From: Thioalkalivibrio sp. ALJT
GTDB lineage: Bacteria > Pseudomonadota > Gammaproteobacteria > Ectothiorhodospirales > Ectothiorhodospiraceae
DNA length: 64,000 nucleotides
NCBI RefSeq assembly: GCF_000381825.1
Contig: NZ_KB907122.1
Location: 186,001 to 250,000, forward strand
Reading direction: 5' to 3'
The notes beneath the pieces are model-generated. The model was given only the letters and a program-made list of their open reading frames with translations, had not been told where the DNA came from and made no database searches. Both the position numbers and the translations under genes were made by a program. Shown here piece after piece: positions 52,634 to 61,845 of this stretch (position 1 is the first letter of the stretch; each line of letters opens with the position of its first letter).

Positions 52634-54064
52634 GTGCATTTTCTGCTGACCGCGTTACTCGCGCTGGTCATGCTGGCAGCCTCGCCCGCTCACTCTAGCG
52701 GCGTATCCCTGCCCGATCTGGGCGAGGCATCCGGAGGGGTTCTGACCCCCGCGGAAGAACGCGAACTCGGCCGCTCCCTGCTGCGCGAGGTACACCGCAG
52801 CGCCCCGCTGGTCACGGACCCCGAGATCAGTTTCTACATCGACTCCCTGGGGCGACAGTTGCTCGCCAATGCACGGGATGCCGATGGCCCCTTCTATTTC
52901 CTGGCGATCGACAACGGCCAGGTGAACGCGTTCGCGATGCCCGGCGGCATCATCGGCGTGCACACCGGGCTGATCCTGGAGGTGCGCGACGAGGCCGAAC
53001 TGGCCGCAGTCCTGGCGCACGAGATTGCCCACATAACCCAGCGCCACCTGGCGCGCATGTTCGCGCGCGGACGTGACATCAACTTCACCACTGGCCTGGC
53101 GATTCTGGCCGGCGTGCTGGCGTCGACCATCGACCCGACGCTCGGATCCGCGATGATCACCGGCAGCCTGGCCGGCGGCATCCAGCAGCAGATCAACTTT
53201 ACCCGGGCGAACGAGGCCGAGGCCGACCGCGTAGGCATGCAGATCCTCCAGGGCACGGGCTTTGACCCCAACGCCATGGCCGATTTCTTTGAACGCCTGC
53301 AGGAGCTCGCGCGCGGGGTCGGCGATCAGGTGCCGGAATACCTGCGCACTCACCCGGTCACACTCGATCGCATTACGGATGCCCGCAACCGGGCCGGCCA
53401 GATGACCGCCAGCGATACCCGCAACCGCGGGCCCGAGTTCCACTGGATGCAGGCGCGTTCCCAGGCACTGAAAGACCCCAGACGCACCCTGGAACGCTTC
53501 CGCGCTACCGATTCGACGACACCCGCCCAACGCTACGGCGCGGCCGTGGCGTTTCTCGAGCGCGGCGAGACACCCCGGGCCCGTGAGCAGCTGGAACGGA
53601 TCGACCCGGGTGATGCCCCCGGGCTGACGCTGGAACTCGCCTTCATTGCCCTGCTCCGCGCAGAAGAGGCACACACGGCGGCACTGGAAAGACTGCAGGA
53701 CCTGGATGCAGTCTACCCCGGGCACCCCGTGATCCGGGAACGGCTGGCGCGCGTCTACCGCGACCTGGATCAGCCGGATCGCGCCATTCGCATCCTGTCC
53801 GACATGGTGCGTCAGGAACACGCCCCGAACCCCGAACTCCTGCGCCTGCAGGCGGATATCGCGGACGCAGCCGGCTACGTGGCCACCAGCCGTGAGGCCA
53901 TGGCCGAATACTTCTTTCACCGCGCCCAGTACGAGGAAGCCGTGCGCCAGTTCGAGGCCGCCATGGATGCCTCCGATGCGAGCGAACGCGACCGCCAGCG
54001 TATCGAAGACAAGCGCAACACCGCGCGTGAGACGGCACGCAAGGCACGCGAAGACCGCCGCTGA
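52634..54064 (+). CDS. bepA: BepA-like periplasmic M48 metalloprotease with TPR repeats
   Basis: Outer-membrane-protein quality-control protease/chaperone family (BepA/YfgC), 476 residues. A GTG at 52634 gives a short signal peptide (FLLTALLALVMLAASPAHSS); longer starts would bury it. The zinc site is LAHEIAHITQRH near residue 130, with the third ligand in ANEAEADRVGMQIL near 190. C-terminal TPR helices run from about 265 to 470. The tail is highly charged. It is next to soxB but separated by 136 bp, with no sign of shared function. Confidence 0.9.
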   Translation: MHFLLTALLALVMLAASPAHSSGVSLPDLGEASGGVLTPAEERELGRSLLREVHRSAPLVTDPEISFYIDSLGRQLLANARDADGPFYFLAIDNGQVNAFAMPGGIIGVHTGLILEVRDEAELAAVLAHEIAHITQRHLARMFARGRDINFTTGLAILAGVLASTIDPTLGSAMITGSLAGGIQQQINFTRANEAEADRVGMQILQGTGFDPNAMADFFERLQELARGVGDQVPEYLRTHPVTLDRITDARNRAGQMTASDTRNRGPEFHWMQARSQALKDPRRTLERFRATDSTTPAQRYGAAVAFLERGETPRAREQLERIDPGDAPGLTLELAFIALLRAEEAHTAALERLQDLDAVYPGHPVIRERLARVYRDLDQPDRAIRILSDMVRQEHAPNPELLRLQADIADAAGYVATSREAMAEYFFHRAQYEEAVRQFEAAMDASDASERDRQRIEDKRNTARETARKAREDRR

Positions 54065-54200
54065 TCGCCCGGGCGGTCAGCACCTTTCTGCCTTCCGGCA
54101 CCACGGGGAATGTGAGCGGCGAGCGCTTCGTCTATAACAACGGTTCGTTTCCGGTTCTTTGCCCTCATCACCCACCTGAAAGAGAGAGGTAGGCCCCTTC

Positions 54201-56009
54201 ATGCACATCTCACGTCGCGAATTCATGCAACTGCTGGCCGCCGCCAGTGCTGCCGGTTTCCCGCTCGGCACCGCCGCCTGCAGTGACAACAAGGCCGTCA
54301 CAGCGGGCGACCCGTACGACACGCTGGACCGCTTCGGCAACGTACACCTGCTGCACTACACCGACTGTCACGGCCAGCTGAAACCGATCTATTTCCGCGA
54401 GCCGAACGTGAACCTCGGCATAGCCGGGATGCGCAATCGCCCACCCCATATCGTTGGCGAGCACTTCCTCAAGCACTACAACATCGAGCGCGACAGCATC
54501 CACGCGCACGCCTATACCAACCTGAACTTCATGGAAGCGGCCGAGCAGTACGGTCGCGTCGGTGGTTTTGCGCACCTGAAGACCCTGATCAAGAAGCTGC
54601 GCGACTCGCGCCCGAATTCCCTGTTGCTGGACGGTGGTGATACCTGGGGCGGCGGGTCCGGCACGGCGTTGTGGACCAATGCCCAGGACATGGTGGACGC
54701 GCAGAGGCAACTGGGCGTCGACATCATGACCGGCCACTGGGAATTCACCTACGGGGCCGACCGGGTGGAAGAGGTCGTCAATGGCGATTTCGCCGACGCC
54801 GGGATCGACTTCGTCGCCCAGAACGTGCGCGACGTGGACTGGGGCGACCGCATCTTCAAGCCGTACGTGATCCGCGAACTCAACGGCGTCAACGTGGCCG
54901 TGATCGGCCAGGCCTTCCCCTACACACCGATCGCCAACCCGCGCTGGATGGTCGAGCAATGGTCCTTCGGCATCCGTCCGGACGACATGCAGGAGCAGGT
55001 CAACGCCGCACGCGCCGAAGGCGCCGAGATCGTGGTCGCCCTGTCGCACAACGGCATGGACGTGGACATCAAGATGGCCGGCATGATCGAAGGCCTGGAC
55101 GCCATCATGGGCGGCCATACCCACGATGCCGTGCCCCAGCCAATGCCGATCGAACGCCCCGACGGCGGCCGCTGCCTGGTCACGAATGCCGGCTCCAACG
55201 CGAAATTCGTCGGCGTGCTCGACTTCGACTTCCGCGATGGCGAAATCAAGGACTGGGAATACCGCCTGGTGCCGGTCTTCGCGGAGCTGCTGCCGGAAGA
55301 CCCGGGGATGGCGACCTTCATCCACAACATGCGCAACAGCGAAGTCAACTACCGCGGCGAGATGTTCAACATGGAGGCAAAGCTCTCCGAGGAACTGGCT
55401 GTCGCCGAGGACCTGCTGTTCCGCCGCGGCAATTTCAACGGCACCTTCGACCAGCTCATCTGCGATGCGCTGATGGAGGTCCACGACGCCCAGATCGCGT
55501 TCTCGCCGGGATTCCGCTGGGGCACGACCGTACTCCCGGGCATGCCGATCACCTTCGAACACGTGATGGACCAGACCGGCCTGACCTATCCGGAGACCAC
55601 CCGAAACGCCATGACCGGCGCGCAGATCAAAGACATCCTGGAAGACGTGGCCGACAACCTGTTCAATGCCGACCCGTTCTACCAGCAAGGTGGCGACATG
55701 GTCCGCGTGGGCGGCCTGAAGTACGCGATCAACCCGGAGGCCGAGGTCGGCGACCGAATCTCCGAGATGGAACTGGGCGGCGAGAAGGTCGACCCGGACA
55801 AGGAATACGTCGTTGCCGGTTGGGCAAGCGTGCAGCAGGAACCGGCCGGCGGCACCGGTGCCATGATCTGGGACAGCGTGGCCGACTACCTGCGCAATCA
55901 GACCGATGGCGTGCGCATCAGCGACCTCAATGAGCCCAAGGTCAAAGGCATCGGTACGGACAACCTCGGCTTTGTCCCCACCACCGAGGACATGTACCGC
56001 CGCGCCTGA
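54201..56009 (+). CDS. soxB: Thiosulfohydrolase SoxB
   Basis: Periplasmic dimanganese enzyme that hydrolyses sulfate from SoxY-bound sulfonate during thiosulfate oxidation. It has 602 residues. The N-terminus ISRREFMQLLAAASAAGF is a Tat signal (SRREF). Metal-binding motifs are present: LLHYTDCHGQL near 53, LLDGGDTWGGGSG near 135, TGHWEFTYG near 178, ALSHNGMDVD near 280 and GGHTHDAVPQ near 303. Ribosome-binding site GAGAGGTAGG. No other sox gene is in the window; soxXA/YZ must lie elsewhere if the pathway is complete. A strong terminator follows. Confidence 0.97.
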   Translation: MHISRREFMQLLAAASAAGFPLGTAACSDNKAVTAGDPYDTLDRFGNVHLLHYTDCHGQLKPIYFREPNVNLGIAGMRNRPPHIVGEHFLKHYNIERDSIHAHAYTNLNFMEAAEQYGRVGGFAHLKTLIKKLRDSRPNSLLLDGGDTWGGGSGTALWTNAQDMVDAQRQLGVDIMTGHWEFTYGADRVEEVVNGDFADAGIDFVAQNVRDVDWGDRIFKPYVIRELNGVNVAVIGQAFPYTPIANPRWMVEQWSFGIRPDDMQEQVNAARAEGAEIVVALSHNGMDVDIKMAGMIEGLDAIMGGHTHDAVPQPMPIERPDGGRCLVTNAGSNAKFVGVLDFDFRDGEIKDWEYRLVPVFAELLPEDPGMATFIHNMRNSEVNYRGEMFNMEAKLSEELAVAEDLLFRRGNFNGTFDQLICDALMEVHDAQIAFSPGFRWGTTVLPGMPITFEHVMDQTGLTYPETTRNAMTGAQIKDILEDVADNLFNADPFYQQGGDMVRVGGLKYAINPEAEVGDRISEMELGGEKVDPDKEYVVAGWASVQQEPAGGTGAMIWDSVADYLRNQTDGVRISDLNEPKVKGIGTDNLGFVPTTEDMYRRA

Positions 56010-56047
56010 TCCGTTTGTATCCTCCCGCCCGGGGCCGCCCGGGACGC

Positions 56048-56074
56048 AAAAGCCCCGCATTGCGGGGCTTTTTT
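56048..56074 (+). terminator. Rho-independent terminator of soxB
   Basis: AAAAGCCCCGC (56048-56058) pairs with GCGGGGCTTTT (56062-56072), loop of 3, ending in TTTTTT. It can also serve the convergent lipoprotein gene. Confidence 0.9.
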
Positions 56075-56104
56075 GTATGGGGCTTTTGTGCAGTCCGCCG
56101 TGCC

Positions 56105-56557
56105 TCAGGCATCCACCCAGCGACCGCTCTCATCGCGGCAGGCCGTACCGGTAATCGTCTCGGGGCGGCCTTCGATCGTGGCCTGCACCTGATACTCGCG
56201 ACAGTCCTTGCCTGCCGAACGATAGGTCCGGGTGGGGGTTGCCCGGTACTCATGCCCGGTATTCGGGTTGCGCCAGGTCGAGGCCTGATGGTCGGGCGTC
56301 GTCTCCAGCGTGCGTGACACCCGCATGCGGTCGACATCGTCCATGCTGCGCCCCACCGATCCCCCGATCGCGGCACCCGCCAGCGTTCCAGCGATGATTG
56401 CCGCCGTGCGGCCACGCCCGCCACCGATCTGGCTGCCGATCACGCCCCCGGCCGCACCGCCAATCACCGCGCCGGTCTGCTGCTTGCTCGCCGTCTGGCA
56501 ACCCGCCAGAAACGCCACCGAGACCGCCAGCAATCCTGCCATTGCCCATCTGTGCAT
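56105..56557 (-). CDS. Glycine-zipper outer-membrane lipoprotein (RT0821/Lpp1805-like surface antigen)
   Basis: A 150-residue protein with lipobox LAGC (Cys near residue 20). A glycine-zipper segment at about 28-70 (TGAVIGGAAGGVIGSQIGGG and TLAGAAIGGSVGRSMDD) may insert in a membrane. A soluble C-terminal domain contains CREYQ and TGTACRDESGRW, with two cysteines that could pair. Such 2TM glycine-zipper lipoproteins are common in proteobacterial outer membranes; role unknown. Ribosome-binding site GGGAG. It is convergent with soxB. Confidence 0.85.
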   Translation of the reverse strand: MHRWAMAGLLAVSVAFLAGCQTASKQQTGAVIGGAAGGVIGSQIGGGRGRTAAIIAGTLAGAAIGGSVGRSMDDVDRMRVSRTLETTPDHQASTWRNPNTGHEYRATPTRTYRSAGKDCREYQVQATIEGRPETITGTACRDESGRWVDA

Positions 56558-56745
56558 CGTTCATTCTCCCGGCGGCACGCGGCCACCTTTGGCAACTTCC
56601 ATACGTCAGACTGCCGGGTGGCGGCTGAACACAAGGTGAAAACCACCAAGGAACGCTTCAAATCCGGGGCAGATTCAAATCCTGGACACGCAAAGTCGCT
56701 CACGCCCGCAATCCGGCCGCAAGAACAAAAACACTGGAAACATAA

Positions 56746-56821
56746 TGGTGGGCCGTGTAGGAATCGAACCTACAACCAATGGATTAAGAGTCCACTGCTC
56801 TACCAATTGAGCTAACGGCCC
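56746..56821 (-). tRNA. tRNA-Lys (anticodon CUU)
   Basis: 76 nt including encoded CCA. Acceptor GGGCCGT pairs with ACGGCCC. Anticodon loop CTCTTAA gives CUU, reading AAG. T-arm TTCGATT. It is last of a four-tRNA operon. Confidence 0.95.
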
Positions 56822-56838
56822 CCGCAAAAAGAAGGGGA

Positions 56839-56915
56839 TGGGGTGACCGATGGGACTCGAACCCACGACAACCGGAGTCACAATCCGGGACTCTACCAAC
56901 TGAGCTACGGTCACC
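56839..56915 (-). tRNA. tRNA-His (anticodon GUG)
   Basis: 77 nt including the extra 5' G(-1) and encoded CCA. Acceptor GTGACCG pairs with CGGTCAC and the discriminator is C, which faces G(-1) as needed for histidyl-tRNA synthetase. Anticodon loop TTGTGAC. Confidence 0.95.
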
Positions 56916-56951
56916 ACCGTGCGCTGTACAGATCCATACTCTGGGCGGCGC

Positions 56952-57028
56952 TGGCGCGCCCGGCAGGACTCGAACCTGCAACCGTCGGCTTAGAAGGCCG
57001 ATGCTCTATCCGGTTGAGCTACGAGCGC
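56952..57028 (-). tRNA. tRNA-Arg (anticodon UCU)
   Basis: 77 nt with encoded CCA. Acceptor GCGCTCG pairs with CGGGCGC (one G-U). Anticodon loop CTTCTAA gives UCU, reading AGA/AGG, rare codons in such a GC-rich genome. Confidence 0.95.
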
Positions 57029-57097
57029 ATTGCCGCCGAGCACAGGGTGTTTGCACCCTGGTTACGAACCTGCCCGAAGTCCAGACCGGGAGAGGTT

Positions 57098-57174
57098 TGG
57101 TCGGGGTAGAGGGATTCGAACCCCCGACATCCTGCTCCCAAAGCAGGCGCGCTACCAGACTGCGCTATACCCCG
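57098..57174 (-). tRNA. tRNA-Pro (anticodon UGG)
   Basis: 77 nt with encoded CCA. Acceptor CGGGGTA pairs with TACCCCG. Anticodon loop TTTGGGA gives UGG. It is first of the operon and follows a good promoter. Confidence 0.95.
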
Positions 57175-57215
57175 TCGAGCCGTCCCCGCAAAAGGGCCTA
57201 CACAGCGAGCGCAGG

Positions 57216-57245
57216 AGTCTATCGCCGCAGGGGGCACCCGGTCAA
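57216..57245 (-). promoter_or_regulatory. Promoter of the Pro-Arg-His-Lys tRNA operon
   Basis: On the minus strand TTGACC (57240-57245; five of six -35 bases), 18-bp spacer, TAGACT (57216-57221). A GC-rich stretch follows the -10, as in stringently controlled stable-RNA promoters. The rest of the 242-bp gap to folD shows nothing more. Confidence 0.6.
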
Positions 57246-57416
57246 GATCACGGGTGCGATTACGCAACCGCTGCGGCTCAGGACACCACCGCTCTTCCCT
57301 CGCGACCGTAACGACTCTCGCCCGGCAACGCCGACTGCCGCCGCCCCCGCGCCTCGCGCTTGAGCGGCCGCCCCGGCCATGGGAAGATCGCGGGCATTCC
57401 ACCAAGGCGAAATCCC

Positions 57417-58280
57417 ATGACGGCCCAGATCATCGACGGACGCGCAATCGCGCAAAGCCACCGCGCACGGATCGCGACCGAGATCGAATCCATGACCACC
57501 CGCGACCTGCGACCACCGGGTCTTGCGGTGGTACTGGTGGGCACCAACCCGGCCTCCGAGGTCTACGTACGTAACAAGCGCAAGGCCTGCGAACAGGTGG
57601 GGGTCGTCTCGCACTCCTACGATCTGCCGGCGGGCACGCCGCAAACCGACCTGCTGGCCTTGATCGACCAGCTCAACGCCGATCGCACCATCGATGGCAT
57701 CCTGGTGCAGCTCCCGCTACCGGATCACATCGACCCGGAGACGGTCATCGAGCGCATCGCCCCGGCCAAGGATGTCGACGGCTTTCACCCGTACAACGTC
57801 GGCCGCCTGGTGGCGCGCGTACCGCGCCTGCGCCCGTGCACCCCCTGGGGCGTGATCCAGTTATTGCGTCATATCGAGGAACCCTTCAAGGGCCGCACCG
57901 CCTGCGTGATCGGTGCCTCCAACATCGTCGGACGCCCGATGGCGCTGGAGCTGCTGCTGGCCGGCGCGACTCCGACCATCTGCCACCGCTTCACGCCGGA
58001 TACGGCGGCCATCGCCCGCCAGTCGGACATCGTCATCGCGGCCGCGGGCAAACCCGGACTGGTGACAGGCGACTGGATCAAACCCGGCGCCACCGTAATC
58101 GACATCGGGATCAACCGGCGCGATGACGGCACCCTGACCGGGGACGTGGGATTCGATGCAGCGGCCGAAAAGGCCGCCTGGATCACCCCGGTACCGGGCG
58201 GAGTGGGCCCGATGACCGTCGCGATGCTGCTGGACAATACCCTGCGCGCCCGCGCCTTCGGGACCCACGAGGCCGGCTGA
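57417..58280 (+). CDS. folD: Bifunctional methylene-THF dehydrogenase/cyclohydrolase
   Basis: Interconverts 5,10-methylene-, methenyl- and 10-formyl-tetrahydrofolate. It has 287 residues, the usual length. The catalytic Lys/Tyr block is [19 protein letters not shown] near residue 45, [23 protein letters not shown] follows near 98, and the NADP site is [16 protein letters not shown] near 162. The [12 protein letters not shown] signature near 260 is complete. The ATG at 57417 fits the family; the upstream in-frame ATG does not. It is monocistronic. Confidence 0.97.
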   Translation: MTAQIIDGRAIAQSHRARIATEIESMTTRDLRPPGLAVVLVGTNPASEVYVRNKRKACEQVGVVSHSYDLPAGTPQTDLLALIDQLNADRTIDGILVQLPLPDHIDPETVIERIAPAKDVDGFHPYNVGRLVARVPRLRPCTPWGVIQLLRHIEEPFKGRTACVIGASNIVGRPMALELLLAGATPTICHRFTPDTAAIARQSDIVIAAAGKPGLVTGDWIKPGATVIDIGINRRDDGTLTGDVGFDAAAEKAAWITPVPGGVGPMTVAMLLDNTLRARAFGTHEAG

Positions 58281-58310
58281 CGACGCCCCCGGGCTCGTGC
58301 GGAACCCCAC

Positions 58311-59744
58311 TCAACCGGCCGCGGCAATCTCCTGCGCGGCCCGCAGCCGCGCCCGCACCCGCTCGCGCCCCAGATACTCCCAGATCCGCGGCAGCTCCGG
58401 ACCAAAGGTCTGCCCGGAGAGGGCCGCGCGCAGCGGCATGAACAGCTTGCGCCCCTTGGCACCGGTCGCGGCCCCCACGGCCCTGGCCAGCGCCGGAAAG
58501 TCCTCGACGTCATCCAGCGCCGCCAGCGCCGCGCCATAGAACTCCGCCCCGGCCCCCGACAGCTCCTGGCGGGCGCTGTCGCTGTACGGCATCGGGTCAG
58601 CCGCGAACGCCGCGACCCACACCGGCGCCTCGGCCGCCCGGCTGATGTTGTCTCGCAGCAGGCGCGCCAGGGCCGGGCGCTCGTCGGCGGCGACCCCCTC
58701 GAGCACACCGGCCGCTTCCAGATAGGCCTGCAGTGACTCGTCCGACAGCCCGCGCAGGGCCTCCGACTGCCAGTGCTCCAGCTGCTGCGGATCATGCCGG
58801 GCCGCGCTGTGCCCGATCCGCTCGCGGCTGAAACCGGCCGCCAGCGCCTCGGCCGAGAGCAACTCGTCCGACTCGAAGCGATGCCCGAGCCGCGCCAGGT
58901 GGTTCAGGATCGCCAGCGGCAGGTAGCCATCGGCGCGCAGCTCCTCGACGCTGGCGGAGCCATTGCGCTTGGACAGCGGCGCCCCGTCCTGCCCCATCAC
59001 CAGCGGCAGATGATGATAGGCCGGCGCCGCCAGCCCCAGCGCCTCCAGCAGCAGCATCTGGCGCGGGGTGTTGGCGATATGGTCCTCGCCACGCACCACG
59101 TCGGTCACGCCCATCAGGGCATCGTCGATCGCGTTGGAGAAGAAGAAGGCGGGCGTGCCGTCGGAACGGCGGATCACGAAGTCGCCGATCTCGTCGGTGC
59201 GGAAGCTGACCGGGCCGCGCACCCCGTCCTCGAAACGGATCGTCCGGCCCAGCGGGACGCGAAAGCGCAGGGTCGACTTCTGCCCCTCGGCCTCGCGGCG
59301 CGCCGCCTCCTCCGCGCTCAGGTGGGCACAGGTCCCGGGATAGCGCGGCGGCTTGCCCTGGGCGCGCATGCGCTTGCGCCCGCGGTCCAGCTCGGCGGCC
59401 GAACAGAAGCACGGATAGGCCAGCCCCTGAGCGGTCAGCTGCCGGTAATAGCCCGCGTAGAGTTCGCCGCGTTCGGACTGCGCATAGGGACCGGCGTCAC
59501 CCCCGGCCCCGAAACCCTCGTCCCAGTCCAGGCCCAGCCAGTGCAGATCGCGCTGCAGGGCATCGACGAATTCCGGGCGCGAACGCTCGGCGTCGGTATC
59601 TTCGATGCGCAACAGGAAACGCCCCCCGCGCGACCGCGCCAGCAGGGCACTGAACAGCGCGGTGCGCACATTGCCCAGATGCAGCAATCCGGTGGGGCTG
59701 GGAGCGAAACGGGTTCGGGTCATCGTCTTGGTCATTGCGCGCAT
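58311..59744 (-). CDS. gltX: Glutamyl-tRNA synthetase
   Basis: Class I synthetase, 477 residues. The HIGH-type motif lies in RFAPSPTGLLHLGNVRTALF and the KMSKS-type motif is PLSKRNGS near residue 248. A zinc-like cysteine region reads YPCFCSAAEL, and the helical anticodon domain occupies the last 150 residues. Three in-frame ATGs lie within eight codons (59744, 59735, 59723), none with a clear ribosome-binding site; the longest is given. It is convergent with folD. Whether it also charges tRNA-Gln cannot be told from sequence by eye. Confidence 0.96.
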   Translation of the reverse strand: MRAMTKTMTRTRFAPSPTGLLHLGNVRTALFSALLARSRGGRFLLRIEDTDAERSRPEFVDALQRDLHWLGLDWDEGFGAGGDAGPYAQSERGELYAGYYRQLTAQGLAYPCFCSAAELDRGRKRMRAQGKPPRYPGTCAHLSAEEAARREAEGQKSTLRFRVPLGRTIRFEDGVRGPVSFRTDEIGDFVIRRSDGTPAFFFSNAIDDALMGVTDVVRGEDHIANTPRQMLLLEALGLAAPAYHHLPLVMGQDGAPLSKRNGSASVEELRADGYLPLAILNHLARLGHRFESDELLSAEALAAGFSRERIGHSAARHDPQQLEHWQSEALRGLSDESLQAYLEAAGVLEGVAADERPALARLLRDNISRAAEAPVWVAAFAADPMPYSDSARQELSGAGAEFYGAALAALDDVEDFPALARAVGAATGAKGRKLFMPLRAALSGQTFGPELPRIWEYLGRERVRARLRAAQEIAAAG

Positions 59745-59893
59745 GGTAGCGAAGCACCGCCGACCCCACCAGCACCGCCCCCCACGCTCCGGGCGCTGCG
59801 CGGGTGCAAACCGCTTCTTCCGAGTGTGTCGGCTGGCAGGCCTCGCCGGTGGCGGGTACCATTCGCGCCTCGAATTCTACGAAGGTCAGAACC

Positions 59894-60487
59894 ATGCAAC
59901 GCATCCGCACCTGGCTTGCCATTGCGCTGGCCACCGCCCTTGTTGCCCTACTGCTTTTTTCAGGAGCCCCCATGGCCAATACCAACCCGCAAGTCGCGAT
60001 CGAAACCAACCATGGCCGCATCGTGCTGGAACTCAACGCCGAGGCCGCGCCGGAGACGGTTGCCAACTTCCTCGCCTACGTGGATGACGGCTTCTACAAC
60101 GGCACCATCTTTCACCGCGTAATCCCGGGCTTCATGGTCCAGGGAGGCGGTTTCAACGAAAACATGAGCCAGAAGCCCACCCGCGACCCGATTCGCAACG
60201 AGGCGGACAATGGCCTGAAGAACGAGACCGGCGCGATCGCCATGGCGCGCACCCAGGATCCGCATTCGGCCTCCGCGCAGTTCTTCATCAACGTGAACGA
60301 CAACGATTTCCTCAACCATACCGCCCCGAATACCCAGGGCTGGGGCTATGCCGTGTTTGGCAAGGTCACCGAGGGCATGGACGTGGTACGCAAGATCGAA
60401 GGCGTTCCGACCGGACGTTCCGGTATGCACCAGGACGTGCCGCAGGAACCCGTCATCCTGCAGAGCGTGACGCGCGTCGCGGACTGA
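59894..60487 (+). CDS. Cyclophilin-type peptidyl-prolyl isomerase, with possible dual start
   Basis: Cyclophilin with 197 residues from the ATG at 59894, which gives a hydrophobic leader ([19 protein letters not shown]) and periplasmic export (PpiA-like). A second in-frame ATG at 59972 has its own AGGAG five bases upstream, and would give a 171-residue cytoplasmic PpiB-like form. The catalytic block [19 protein letters not shown], continuing to [22 protein letters not shown], is complete. It lies 7 bp upstream of lpxH and shares its transcript. Confidence 0.93.
   Translation: MQRIRTWLAIALATALVALLLFSGAPMANTNPQVAIETNHGRIVLELNAEAAPETVANFLAYVDDGFYNGTIFHRVIPGFMVQGGGFNENMSQKPTRDPIRNEADNGLKNETGAIAMARTQDPHSASAQFFINVNDNDFLNHTAPNTQGWGYAVFGKVTEGMDVVRKIEGVPTGRSGMHQDVPQEPVILQSVTRVAD
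59962..59966 (+). promoter_or_regulatory. Internal Shine-Dalgarno site in the cyclophilin gene
   Basis: AGGAG five bases before an in-frame ATG at 59972. It is better placed than any site before the leader-containing start at 59894. Confidence 0.6.
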
Positions 60488-60494
60488 TACCCCC

Positions 60495-61244
60495 TTGAGC
60501 GCGCCGGCCCTGGTCATCTCCGACCTGCACCTGGATCGCGAACCTGGCCCCCTGCTGGAGGCCACACTCGCCTTCCTGCAGGGACCGGCGCGCAGCGCCT
60601 CGGCGCTGTACATCCTCGGTGACCTGTTCGAATACTGGGTTGGCGATGACGCCGGCTTCACAGCCGCCGAACAGCTGGCCAACGCCCTCAAGTCACTCAA
60701 TATCCCGGTCGCCTTCATCCATGGCAACCGGGATTTTCTGTTGGGCCCGGACTATGCCAAACGGGCGGGGATGCAGCTGGCGCCCGAGCCGCTGCATGCG
60801 GCCCTGCCCTGCGGGCCCGCCGTGCTGCTGCATGGCGATTCCCTGTGCACCGACGACACCGAGCACATGGCCTTTCGCCAGCAGGTGCGCAGCGGTGAAT
60901 GGCAACGGGGCTTCCTGTCCCATCCCCTGGAAGAACGCATCCGCCAGGCAGAGGCCATGCGCGCCGCCAGCCGCGAGAGCGGGCGCATCAAGACCGACGC
61001 CATCATGGACGTGAATGCGAACGCCGTGGCGGATACCTTCCGCGACGCCGATGTCCCGCTGATGATTCATGGCCATACCCATCGCCCCGCGATCCACGAC
61101 CTGACGGTCGACGGTCAGCCCCGACAGCGCTGCGTGCTCCCGGCCTGGGACGAGCACCCGGGTTATCTGGAAGTCGCGGCGACCGGTCCCATCCTGCGCG
61201 AGCTGGACGGCTCGCCCTACCCGGCGTACCTGCTGCACGCCTGA
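60495..61244 (+). CDS. lpxH: UDP-2,3-diacylglucosamine diphosphatase LpxH
   Basis: Lipid A pathway enzyme that cleaves UDP-diacylglucosamine to lipid X. It has 249 residues. Metallophosphoesterase motifs: ISDLHLDRE near residue 9, LGDLFEYWVGDD near 41, FIHGNRDFLLG near 76, LLHGDSLCTDD near 112 and MIHGHTHRPAIH near 192. The start is a TTG 7 bp after the cyclophilin stop; the next ATG lies deep inside the enzyme. The cyclophilin-lpxH order is common in gammaproteobacteria. Confidence 0.95.
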   Translation: MSAPALVISDLHLDREPGPLLEATLAFLQGPARSASALYILGDLFEYWVGDDAGFTAAEQLANALKSLNIPVAFIHGNRDFLLGPDYAKRAGMQLAPEPLHAALPCGPAVLLHGDSLCTDDTEHMAFRQQVRSGEWQRGFLSHPLEERIRQAEAMRAASRESGRIKTDAIMDVNANAVADTFRDADVPLMIHGHTHRPAIHDLTVDGQPRQRCVLPAWDEHPGYLEVAATGPILRELDGSPYPAYLLHA

Positions 61245-61288
61245 ACCACGCGCTTCGCGCCGTTGCACGGCTGGGCATGGTTCGTCGT

Positions 61289-61569
61289 CGGTGTTTACGG
61301 CGGCTTCGTTCGGCCGCCTGCCTTGTAGTGGCTGGTCCTGGCTCGGCCTCGGGTGTTTACGGTGCCTTCGGTCCGCATACTGCCGTGCGCTGACTCGCCA
61401 GCGCGCCCCGAGTGACTTCTTTGCTCGTGCAAAGAAGTCACCAAGAAACACGCCCGACTGCCGCGACCCCGGCCCGCTGTGCGGGCCGGGGTTTCCCTCG
61501 CTGCGAGGGTTTTCGCGGGCGGCGCTGAACTCGCTACGCCTTCGGCTCCGCTCAGACATCCAGCGCCTT
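61289..61569 (-). repeat. Large dispersed repeat, inverted copy A
   Basis: The reverse complement of 61289-61569 matches 61846-62103 closely at both ends: AAGGCGCTGGATGTCTGAGC to GAGTTCAGCGCC at one end, and TCGGGGCGCGCTGGCGAGTC to GTAAACACCG at the other. The centre differs. It contains the hairpin GACTTCTTTG / CAAAGAAGTC near 61414-61439. Confidence 0.85.
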
Positions 61570-61845
61570 GAATCCCGCGAAAACCCTCTCCACTCGGCGC
61601 GACGACAACGGGGGTTCAAGGTCAAGACACCGGCCATCCCGACGGTCTTGCCAGTGGATGAAGGCTGGGTCTTCCGACATTCTGGGCACGCTCGGCCTTT
61701 GGCCGTTGCGTGCCGCGCCCGCGAGCGGGCGCCGGGGGCTTTCGGGCGGCGTTGTATATGGTTAGGCGCAAACGCGGGAATACGTTTGGTTGTGACCTTC
61801 GCTTCCCGTATGGAGCCCCTTGCGGAAGGGTGCTCGGGCCGGGAG

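Noticed and set aside
58311-59744. Degenerate HIGH motif (HLGN) in GltX suggesting an inactive or paralogous enzyme
   Set aside because: HLGN is a normal variant in bacterial glutamyl-tRNA synthetases, and the rest of the protein and the KMSKS-type loop are intact.
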